Assembly: GCA_013399695.1 (NCBI GenBank)
Contig: VXAU01001334.1
Span: 838,316 to 902,315 of the forward strand
Origin: Formicarius rufipectus
Lineage: Eukaryota > Chordata > Aves > Passeriformes > Formicariidae
DNA length: 64,000 nt
Direction of reading: 5' to 3'
The position numbers and the translations under genes were made by a program. This document shows positions 50,601 through 60,160 of this stretch, in pieces. The notes beneath the pieces are model-generated. The model was not told the origin of the DNA and searched no databases. It saw only the letters and a list, made by a program, of their open reading frames with translations. Positions within the stretch are counted from its first letter, which is position 1, and every line of letters starts with the position of its first letter.

Positions 50601-53600
50601 TTTGTCCCCCTTTATCCTTTTTCAGCTTCAACAAACTCTTACCGGTTATTCATTTTCATGGCTGTATACATTTTTAGAACAGAAAAGCGCTGTTCATAAT
50701 ACCTGGTCTAGCAAGTTAAACAGCCTAAATCAAGCCAGAATTTTTCACATGGCTCAGCTTGTAGAAGTATGTCCAGTCTTGGGCTTTAGAATTGAATCCA
50801 GTTGCTAAACTAAATCATCTGTTTATTTCTGTTTCTTGCTGTAAAATGAGTTTTCCAGAATTTCAGTTATTGGTCTAGATTTTTCAAATCTCCCTGGGGT
50901 GAGCTTCCATTTTTTTCCATTCCAAGTTTAGAGATCCCAACTGAACACAGATTTCCTGTAATTATTGATTAATGAAATATGCAGTATTGAAAATATCATT
51001 TCAGTTCACTCTTTGGCCACAGTTAAGAGGTTAACCATTAATAATAACTAAAACTCACATTCAGTAAATGTTCACAGAGATGTACCTGTGTCTGTCTGAG
51101 TGCATTGCCTTTTCCCAGATCAAATTAAAGTTTTTTCCTGCACTTTTTTCAAGCTTACTGTTGTGTCTGGCACCCAGATACTCAGATGTCCTTGCCAGTA
51201 TGGAAACATGGCAGCTGTGATACGTGACAACCCTTTTCAGTTACTTGAGCCACTAGTTCTCCTCAGCTCTAGTACAACAAAAAGTCAGTATTCGGTCAAT
51301 AAAGGTCTTCCTGTCATGTACACAAGTTTTATGCATTACTCTGCTGAGCCACTTCTCTGTGTTGGTTGCTTTTGAAGGATGTTTCACTTTCAGTTTGAAT
51401 TAAGAACAGAAATGATAATGTACATTTTGAAACATGATAGGTTCTCCATCTCATCTGTCACTGGTATCATAGCACATAGTTTGCTTGAGCTGTGTGGCTT
51501 GGATCCAAAATGCATCCTGTTCTCCTTAAATGGTGTTCTTTCCTTGCTTTGGGATTGCTACATATCACGACTCTGGGAAGCAATTGATACCTGCAAGGTG
51601 GTTTTCTAATCAGTGGCTTCCTGGAAGGACTGACGTAGAAGATTGTTTACAAGTATATGCTGTGAGTAATACGGCAAACACCTCTGGTCTGTCCTGCTTG
51701 CAAAGGGCAGTCCTCAGGTCTGCAGCCTTAGATCTTGTCTCAGCAGAAAAATGGCCCACTCCTGGCTGTTCAGACAGACTGGAGAGCCTTTGTGGTTGCT
51801 CTGCTAATGCAGGCACAAATGTGAAAGGAGATGCTGCAATGGTTTCCTTTGGAGAATTGACTGAAGCACTGTTTCCTTCATACGAGGAGCCAAAGCCATT
51901 TGCAGGGCTGTCTGCTTTGTCTAAAGGCAAATGGGGAGCTCAGTATCGTATCCCATGTTGGCTTAACTTCAACAGGCACCTCTGATAGGTGCCTTTCTTT
52001 TAAGCTTGTTTGTCTACAGCTTCTCTTCCCTTTAGGCTGAGAGACTGTTCCTTCCTAAACAATGCTTGGATCTTTGATCTGCTTGTGTTTGTGAGGCTTT
52101 TCCTGACTTAGTATTGTCTTTTTAGTAAGCAATTCCCCAGAGTTTGCTGAGAAGTGTCATAACTGAGTCATTCTTTCCTTTCCTGCCTGTTTTTCCTCAC
52201 TAATCTCATATTAAACAATAACCAATGTATTAGTATAATAAATATCTTAATGCAATATTAATAAATTGTTGAGAGTAGTTCCAGATCTGTCACGATGAAC
52301 TCATGGAATTGAATTGTTTTTTACAATAAGCAGATAGTCCAAGTTTTTTTGGGCTGATACCCTAGCTCATGTACACACAATTAACTACTTAAACAGCTAC
52401 AGCCTAGCTTCCTTTTAAAGTAAAAATCCTTAGTATAAAAATAGCAAGGATTTGTTACCACCAAATATTAGTAGTTCTTTCCTTCTGACTTCCTATTTTC
52501 CTCAAACCTTGCTTTTTTTCCAGTCAGACTGTTGGAATCTGTAGTTGAGAGTTTTAAGAAGTAGTCACAATACAATGAGTATTTGGGTCTGCTTGACAGA
52601 TGTGATTATGTAGGTTACCAAGAAAGGACGCTTCAGATGAGACTCTTGAATATTGAGACTTAAGTGAGCTAGTGAGGAATCAAAGTAGGAAAGGAAATTC
52701 ATGATTCTACTCCCAGCTGGTAAATTCCTGAGCAGTTAGACTATCACTAATTGTAGCCAAGATTGCTGCCTTAGCGATGATTTTTGATATGATGCGTAAT
52801 TTTCTCCTGAGGTAGCAACAATGGGAATACTATGTGTTAGCTTTTCTTAGCATTGTAGGTTTTAATAAATTTTGGAATTACAAAAGATCTTGAGTAAGTT
52901 TTCAAAACACAGCTTAATGGCTGTAGGTTTAAGGAATTTTGTAAGTCAGTACATACAAAGCAATGGAAAAAATCGCCTGCTTGAGAAGCAGTGTTGGAAA
53001 TCTGAGTTAGCCTGATCTCTGCTTAGTGGGGGGGCAATAAGCAAAGTTTTGTCTGGATGAAAGAAGAGGGAAATGAATCCTGCATTTAAATCTCCCCTGC
53101 AGTTGGTCTGAAAATTTGGAAAGTCTCATTCTTGTAGTGATTTTTCAGTGATGTATTGGCCCCATTAAAGTCAGTGGGAGTTTTGCCATGGCTTTTAATG
53201 AGGTCAGAAAAAGAATAGTACATTTCAACTGCCATTTCTTTAAGCTGAAAAGAAGTTTTATGTAAGTTTCTTTTACAGTGATATACTCTAGAAACAAATT
53301 CACCTGTAATTAAAGAGCATTTTTCCATAACACTTGCAAGATAAGATGGAATAAATATCTTGGGTAGCTTCAGGAGAACAACATTCACTGTCAGCATTTT
53401 TTTATTTCTGTTTCTATATTTATTTTTCAGTTGATGTACATAGTACTTGAGCACATATGGAATAGTTTAATTTAAATTTTACATCTGCAAGCTCTGTGTT
53501 TGGTAGAAAAAAGCTGAAGTAAACAGGTCAATTCAAAAGAAAGGCAAAGAAATAGGGATTTGATTAGGATACTTAAGTGAGTTTTGACTGTTGTGCAAAA

Positions 53601-56600
53601 TATTTTAGTTTTCCATTTCATATCTTTTATCATGCCAGTGGGAACAAGACATGATGCATTATAAGTCTACATTCCTTCCATTACGAGTGAAATTCATCTG
53701 TGTATGAACAGAGTTTGACTTGTTTTCAGCCACCTGTCACAATAATGCTCTCATTAATATGCCTGTGCAGGTTTATAACAGTTAAATATTTATGAGATAT
53801 GCAAATGTTTGGTCTCTGTCTTTAATTCACAAGTGACGACTAATCAAGTCTTTGCTCTCTGTACTTCAAGTAAAAAGCTATGCTCTGTAGTGTTGTTTTA
53901 GTAGACAGTAATCTGATGAAAATATCAAGGTGTTTGGAGGGGGAGGGAATCCTTTTCTTATTCTCTGCTATTTGGCTGAAACTGTGCAATCCCTTTAGCT
54001 TTAAAGCACCTTCTTCTGTTTTGTTATCGGACCCCGAATGTTGTTGATGACTTCGAAATGTGTTGTATCTAAAAAAATCAAATCAGAGACACACTGAAGT
54101 ATCCAAGTGTCTTCCTTCTTCTTGGTCCAGGTGCTTCCTGTGGTGCGTATGCATTGCTTACTAGAAACCTGTGCCAGCAGAGCTCCTTGTGCTCTGCAGG
54201 GAAAGCCTACACCAAACCTTTTGGGACAACTGGTCTTCCATTAAGTACTAAACCCTGACCCTGTTCTCTTGTGAAAGAGGAATGTGGTGAGTGTACCTTT
54301 TGCAAGACATGATGACGTTTGCAAGTCATCTTTTAGGTGTGTGGGGATAGAAATGCAGAGGCGAACCTTTAGCAAGGTGGATGTTTGTCTTCTGAGAAAT
54401 GCTGCTTGGTGTCCAGACCACTGCTTTGAAGACTGCATGGAACATGGAAGAATCCTGCCATCTCCTCCTGAACAGCAGTTCCTGGAAGAATAGTGAGAGG
54501 ACAAAATGGAAGGAGAAGTTTATTTACCCACATTTATCACTCATCCAGAAAATGAATACTCTCTAATGCTCATACCACTGAAGTGTCATCCCTCCTTTGT
54601 CAGTGGTTTGATGGTTGCCTCACTCTGCCAGGCAGAATGAGCTCACAGTTGACTAGCTTGCTTGTCTGGCAACACCCAGGGATGAAAGCTGCATGAAGTG
54701 AGAGCTCAGTGTCAGCTTGGGTGGAGGTCAGCTTGAGGTAATTCAGTCTTAGTGTGTGAACCTCTTTCTATTTATTTTAAATAATAAGTCTGCAAATATC
54801 AACACAAATAGGAGCCCCTTCCTCTCACACAGTTCAAAGCATTTTCAGGTAGTTTGTAACTGCTAGTGACAATGTTTCAGAGAAAGCAGTACCCAGGCTT
54901 GCAAGATTTGCACGTTTTGAGTTACGAGATGCTCAAGCTTGCGTATTGTAAACAAGGTTTAGAAACTCCTCCATGTAGTTGTGCTTTGGACCCTATCAAG
55001 CCTTAGAAGAAAATGTCTAATTGTGCCTGGATTTATTTTATAAACCCAGACGGCTTCAGCAATCTGTGTGGCCTTACATTCAACTGTTTACTTAAGCCAA
55101 GCCAAAAGCCACTTATCTAAAGATGATTTATTCTCACTCTTGAGCTGAGAGAACCAGGCTGGAAAGGGTGAAAGCTGAACATAGGTTTTAGTCTGAGCCT
55201 TTGTCTTCAGTCAAATCATAAGGGGAGCATGAAGGAGTGACCATAACATTGTTCTGGAAGGTACTTTTGCTTCTCTTGTGCATTGCTTGTCAGACACTTT
55301 TTTAAAATAAACAACCATAGTATGTGATTGACTCAGATTTGAACTTTGCAGCTGTTCCTTCCTATATGCCTGGTATGTCAAAGCAAAGCCTTGCAGCTCA
55401 ACATTTCTAAAATCAAAATCTAAATTCAAATATTGTATTTTGGATCAGCTTCTGACTTTCTGGTTTTGGCATTGTAAGCAAAATGGAGGCAAGTGTGTTT
55501 CTTTGTCTAGTTCAGAAAAATAGATGTTGTTTATATACTTGTATATAGCAACGTTGTGTACTAAAAGGCAACAGATGAATATTCCTCTCTAGAGATGGGC
55601 AAGTGTGACTGGAGGCACTGTATCTGTCTGTCAGAATTGCATCTGAGGAGTAAGAAAGTTTTAACAATTATTTTTAAGATGGCTTGTTTAGTTAGATAAA
55701 GAAAAAAAAATTTTTGCATTTAAGAACTCAGTTTTAATCTCTCTGGATGCTGTGAGGATCTGATGTTCTCAGACAAGTTCTTAGACATCACTTACTGCAG
55801 AGCCTGACCATGAGAATGGTTCCAGTAGCCAAGTAAATTAGGCTGAAGGTATAGTTTTGACCCATACAAGAGCTGTGCCATCCAGACAAGGTAGGGTGGA
55901 CTGTACATTGGGGCAGGATGGCACTGCCAAGACCCTTGTGCTGCCATGCTGTGCATCCTGTAGGCACATGCTGTGCAGGGCTGTTTCACTCCTGGGGCAC
56001 CTGCTTCCCAGCATAGATAGCCTCCTTCTAGTCCAGTGCAATTGAATGCTATAGTAAAAATAAGTGGGGGTGGAGGTCAAATGACTAAGGGTGAGGCTAC
56101 TTTTTGTAGTCTGCTTCTTTAGCAAGAGTTATTTTGAATTAGTTAATATCAAAGGGTTAAAGATCCATTATATATTTTGAATGTGGGTTGTCAAAGCAAA
56201 TGTTTTGACAGTCATTCAGAAATGGATATTGAGTGGCATGCTGTGAAGAACATGCAGTTCTGTCATGGAAAAAGCTTGTTAAGGGATGAGGAACTGAGTG
56301 GAAGAATAAACAGCCAGTTTTCAGTCTTCAAGGGCCTAGCTTGAGTTTCTGTTGAGCTTAAAAAAATAAAAGGGGGTGAGCAGAGTGCTGAAGGGAAGTT
56401 TCATGAATCACAGATATTTAGCACAGCCTGTAGCTGGAAAGGCTTCCATGTATGGCACAAACAGATTGTTGGAGCCATGTGAGAATTGGTTCATTGGGAA
56501 AACCAAGCAGGGGAAGAGTTTGTTGGAAGGAAAAGGTTAACTACATAAATGTGACTGACTGTAACTTTTCTCCAGTACCCTATCTTCAGTTTTTCCTAGC

Positions 56601-57391
56601 TAAGTCTCAGAAAGAAGAAGTGCCTCTGCCCCTCCCCTGGGCTCACCATCCTACTTTGTAAGTTTTTGTCTGTCTGCTAACAAACAGGAGTTGTAGGTGC
56701 ATGGTGCTCTAATTTCAGGGCATCACTAGTGAAAGAATAAACTTATGGAGAGGTTCTCCCATGAACAAGGATACAGTGCCCTGGATATGTTTTGCACCAG
56801 AATAAAATACTCATTGCGTGGGGAAAAACTGAATTGTGAAGGTTTTAATGAAAACCAAAGTATATTCAGTTGAACTGTAGTTCTTGATGACATCTCCCAG
56901 CTAAGTTTTAGATGCTGCAGAGTTTCCCTGTGTGGCACAACAGGGAAATATATGCTCCAGTGAAATCCTGAGATTTAATGTGACCTCTGTATCATCTTTA
57001 GACAGGCTGTTTTGCTTATGTGGTGATTTTTCTGGAGATACCACATTTTAAAATGTTGATGCAATTTATTTTTGCACTTACGTTTCAATTGGAAAAGAAC
57101 CCCATGGTTTGGTCTTTTCTTCTAGTATAATGTCCCATGTTACGAGTGATATGTTTTTATGACTGCCAGTGTTCATTTGGAATTTCAACCTACCTACGTA
57201 AATATGAACTTTGTTCTCATCTGTGTTTTCAATAAACAGTACTTTACATTCAGCAGTAGTATATTCAGCGTAAGCATAGCTTACTATAGCTATAATGGGT
57301 GTCCAGCTCTCATGTCCCTTGCACCTCAATTAAAATTCTGGAATTATAAAGATGAGGATTTTGCATAGGTGCAGGTCTTGCAGAGAAAAAC

Positions 57392-57428
57392 AGAGCTTTT
57401 TGGAATATTCTAGAGCTTTTTGGAATAT
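57392..57428. repeat. 20-bp-period direct repeat
   Basis: AGAGCTTTTTGGAATAT occurs at 57392-57408 and 57412-57428. It is a short local duplication with no visible gene association. Confidence 0.9.
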
Positions 57429-57824
57429 CTCTTAAAAAAATAAAGACATTTTCAATTAAATTCTCTTTAATCATGCAGATGACATCAGAGGAATGTTGGT
57501 TTGTAGTGGACATTTCCTACATTCCAGTCGTTATTTAAAGTGGAAATACTGAGCAAATCAACTGTTTTTTTGGCAGGCTGACACTTCAGCTCTGTTATTA
57601 CAAAGGGTGTATTCAAGTCATTAGTATGCCAGGTTGCTTGAAAACTTCATGCCTCCCCAAAAAAAAAAACCAATCAGTTGAACTGTTATCTCTGTATGTC
57701 TAAAGGCACAACTAAATATGTTTTGTCTTTTTTTAAGGCAATGCCATAACATTGAACTAAGGGAGACATTCAGTTGTTGGCACAGCAGCATAAGCCACTT
57801 CTACCAAGAGAATCTGCAGATCTA

Positions 57825-57938
57825 GATGATTCATTACTACCAGTACAGGAGGAAGTAGAAATTGCTGGATGGAATCTTGGGGATGATTCACTATGGCTAA
57901 TATAGGAGAGAGTAGAAATTGCTGGATGAAATTCTCAA
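57825..57938. repeat. imperfect 57-bp tandem duplication
   Basis: Two units start with GATGATTCA at 57825 and 57882. They share AGTAGAAATTGCTGGATG in their second half and diverge in the middle. It is an old duplication, 1.4 kb upstream of the LHFPL2 exon. The repetition also appears in the minus-strand 67-codon frame, which I do not consider coding. Confidence 0.85.
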
Positions 57939-59133
57939 TGTGTGAAGTGGTTGGGTACATGTTTCATTTTGCGTTCAGTGGGACTAGTATTCACCCAGGA
58001 CTCAAAACTCCTGAGAAATTAAATACTAACCCCATGACAAAGCTAAAAAAATATTGGGGGTGTCTGTTTTTCTGGCATCTGCTGACTGCTTAGTGTTTGG
58101 CAAGAGTGCAGCAGTGAGGTCCAGATCTGGTTCTTGACTCTCTTGCCTACAATTCCATGTCAGTATTTTGGGTTTTGTGAAGAATATTTGGAAGTGCAAT
58201 GTTTTCATCATTGACAGGGTAACATGAGGGCATTTCCTGCTCCCACCCTTGCTTTCAGACAACACTGTTTCAGTTCAAGGCAAAGGCGTGTGGGATGACC
58301 CGTTTGTTATTTTGAGGCCAATATTTGGAGAGGAGTTGGAAGTATAATGGTCTCAGCTTCTTGTACTAAGATAAGTGTAACTCTGGGAATGTCATTAGCT
58401 ACTGCTGAAAGGCAGCATTAAGTCTTGGGGAAAGCCCTGGGGAACATTTTGCTGCAGTCCCAGCATATACACAGGACTGTGGAAGAGGGGAATTGACAGG
58501 AGTTGGGAAGCTCAAGGCCGACTGGCAACTCTTCTCACTGGTGCCCTTGGCCACTTGGCAGTGACTGGGGCAGTTTTCCACAGATTCCTGTTTACAATGG
58601 CATAAACCACTCACCAGAGGCTGCCCTTGTTGGCATCAGTTCAAAACAAAGCATGTGACATACGTGCAGGTAGATTGTGAAACACTGGTGCAAACCTGGA
58701 TACAGAACCCAGGGAAGCACTGTTTCTGAAAAATCCAGGCTTCAGAGGGGTCACCCCATCGCAGGGTGGGCTGTCCTTAGCTGTAATCCTGTTCACTCAA
58801 GGTGGGGTTGGCTCAGCTGTAGTCAGCAGAAACCCAGAAAGTCGGAACAAGGTTCCTTTATTGCCCTTTGCACCCAGGTGCTCATGGCACTGTGCTCAGC
58901 TTCCATCCCAAAGGTGCACCATGCTGCCTCTCCAAACTGAAGACAGGAGCTGCACATCTGTGGAACTGCTTAAACATGTCCAAACATTCTGCTGGGGAGC
59001 TGCCAGCACCCTTGGTAATTTCGACCAGAAGAAGGTGGTGGGGGTGTGGTGGTAGGAGTGGGTGGGACCGCTGAGTGTTACTGAGACCTTTGCCTGCAAA
59101 GTGCTCCACAAGCACTCACACTCCGATAGGGCA

Positions 59134-59170
59134 CAGCAGATACTGTAAGTATCGGCAGCAGATACTGTAA
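59134..59170 (+). repeat. 22-bp-period tandem pair, one copy containing a GTAAGT donor
   Basis: The 15-bp unit CAGCAGATACTGTAA occurs at 59134-59148 and 59156-59170. In the first copy it continues as GTAAGTAT, a strong splice donor motif (GT at 59145). The second copy reads GTAAATAT, a weaker donor. It lies about 200 bp upstream of the LHFPL2 acceptors. Confidence 0.7.
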
Positions 59171-59323
59171 ATATTAGTGTCGTCTGTGTTCTGGGAAGAT
59201 TAATTACTCTCTTGGGACAAACCAGGGAGGTTTCCAGCAGACTCTGATGGCCCCTTGTTAGAACGTTTGTATGTTGGTGTGGATTTGTGCCAGATCTTGG
59301 CTCTTTGTGGGGGTGGAAATGAC

Positions 59324-59366
59324 TTTTTTTCTCACTGCAGATGTGTTTTTTCTTTTTTTCTTGTAG
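59324..59366 (+). promoter_or_regulatory. tandem 3' splice acceptors for the LHFPL2 coding exon
   Basis: Two pyrimidine-rich acceptors lie 26 bp apart. The first is a T-run followed by CTCACTGCAG ending at 59340. The second is a T/C run followed by TTGTAG ending at 59366. Both have good tracts. The upstream one has the stronger AG context (CAG), and the downstream one has the longer pyrimidine run. Which is used cannot be decided from sequence. The choice changes the length of the first upstream ORF. Confidence 0.65.
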
Positions 59367-59373
59367 GTGTGTG

Positions 59374-59400
59374 ATGTCAAACAGTGGGCAGTCCTTGTAG
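59374..59400 (+). other. upstream ORF 1 in LHFPL2 leader (8 codons)
   Basis: This short ATG-to-TAG frame starts 7 nt after the 59366 acceptor. If the 59340 acceptor is used instead, an in-frame ATG at 59341 immediately after the AG extends it to 19 codons. It ends 324 nt before the main ATG, so reinitiation is possible. Translation is not demonstrated. Confidence 0.5.
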
Positions 59401-59425
59401 CCTCCCCCCGCCAGACTGCAGTGTC

Positions 59426-59446
59426 ATGTACCAGTATGAATATTAA
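59426..59446 (+). other. upstream ORF 2 in LHFPL2 leader (6 codons)
   Basis: This is a minimal ATG-to-TAA frame (MYQYEY) in the 5' UTR. It overlaps the start of the longer third upstream ORF in another frame. Only its presence is seen; function is unknown. Confidence 0.4.
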
Positions 59447-59519
59447 GAAAGAAAACTGTACTTCAGAGCTCAACATCCCAGAAGGAAAAAAGGAGGAACT
59501 AAACGGAGAGAACAAATGA
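59436..59519 (+). other. upstream ORF 3 in LHFPL2 leader (27 codons)
   Basis: This ATG-to-TGA frame encodes a Lys/Glu/Asn-rich 27-residue peptide beginning MNIKKENCTSELNIPEGKK. It is the longest upstream ORF in the leader and ends 205 nt before the LHFPL2 start. Its ATG has A at -3? No: the base three upstream is G, a moderately favourable context. The peptide matches nothing I recognise. Conservation across birds would show whether it is selected. Confidence 0.45.
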
Positions 59520-59724
59520 CTGCACTGCTTTCAAAACCTGGGGCTGTTCACTTTTTCTCCTGGGAAGCTTGATCTTGGCCTTTGCGAGAGAGTTGAAAGA
59601 GCAGGCAGAACAGCCACAGTGATTTTCTTAGGGTCCTTTTTTCCTGTCTTAATTTAATTTTTTTCCCGTGGTGCCTGGATTTTAAGACTGTCTGCTGCAC
59701 TGATCACAAGCACTGGACATCAAT

Positions 59725-60154
59725 ATGTGTCATGTCATTGTAACGTGTCGGTCAATGCTATGGACTCTCCTGAGTATCGTGGTGGCTTTTGCAGAGCTCA
59801 TTGCCTTCATGAGCACAGACTGGCTGATTGGCAAAGCCAAGCCTTCAAGCTCTGAGGATGTGGACAACAGAACAGGGGGATTGCAGGAGCCTTACCACCC
59901 AACACTGGGCATCTATGGGCGCTGCACCAGAATCTCCCACATGCAGTTTTCTAGACGAGACACACTTTGTGGTCCTTATGCTGAAAACTTCAGTGAGATT
60001 GCCAGTGGGTTCTGGCAGGCGACCGCTATTTTCCTAGCCATGGGAATCATGATTCTCTGTACCGTGGCATTTGTGTCTGTCTTTACTATGTGTGTGCAGA
60101 GTATTATGAAGAAAAGCATTTTTAATGTCTGTGGGCTGCTACAAGGGATTGCAG
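59725..60154 (+). CDS. LHFPL2: LHFPL2, first coding exon (N-terminal 143 codons plus 1 nt)
   Basis: This exon encodes the N-terminal part of LHFPL tetraspan subfamily member 2, a membrane protein of the lipoma-HMGIC-fusion-partner-like family. The start (MCHVIVTCRS) and the block around residues 121-143 (TMCVQSIMKKSIFNVCGLLQ) match my recollection of vertebrate LHFPL2 almost residue for residue. The hydrophobic segments at about 10-30 and 97-122 and the start of a third from about 131 fit TM1, TM2 and TM3. The first extracellular loop has Cys67 and Cys82, a likely disulfide, and N-glycosylation sequons at N48 (NRT) and N88 (NFS). The loop segment at about 38-52 is the divergent part compared with mammals. 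The ATG has A at -3. The exon ends inside a Gly codon at a GTATGT donor. The human protein is about 228 residues, so about 85 residues lie in exons beyond this window. A missense mutation in mouse Lhfpl2 is known to disturb distal reproductive tract formation; the molecular function is poorly known. Confidence 0.93.
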
Positions 60155-60160
60155 GTATGT
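60155..60160 (+). promoter_or_regulatory. 5' splice donor ending LHFPL2 coding exon
   Basis: GCAG/GTATGT sits exactly where the LHFPL2 match stops. After it the reading frame continues for 32 codons of sequence unlike the family (residues 144-175), then stops at 60252. The donor splits a Gly codon after its first base (phase 1), as expected for the conserved GIAG motif at the start of TM3. Confidence 0.88.

Larger units (their letters stand above)
45765..59323. other. no gene proven; probable 5' intron or upstream region of LHFPL2
   Basis: No exon with a recognised product. It holds the A25 run, the minus-strand open frame near 47.5 kb, overlapping 151-codon plus and 106-codon minus frames at 51530-51985, and an octamer-bearing candidate regulatory segment near 53.6-53.9 kb. 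The final 900 bp (58400-59320) are GC-richer and could hold an untranslated LHFPL2 exon ending at the donor at 59145. No CpG island is apparent, so the main promoter is probably outside the window or CpG-poor. Confidence 0.5.
59367..59724 (+). other. LHFPL2: LHFPL2 5' UTR part of the coding exon
   Basis: This untranslated leader lies between the splice acceptor and the LHFPL2 start codon. It begins after TTGTAG at 59361-59366, or alternatively at 59341 if the upstream acceptor is used. It contains three ATG-started upstream ORFs, all of which end well before the main start. An acceptor directly upstream means that the cap site lies on a separate exon further left. Boundaries come from splice consensus only; no transcript was available. 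Confidence 0.7.

Noticed and set aside
56401..56450. GAATCACAGATATTTAG ... CTGGAAAGG as a minus-strand CR1 3' end
   Set aside because: Similarity is limited to a few words and no further CR1 blocks follow.
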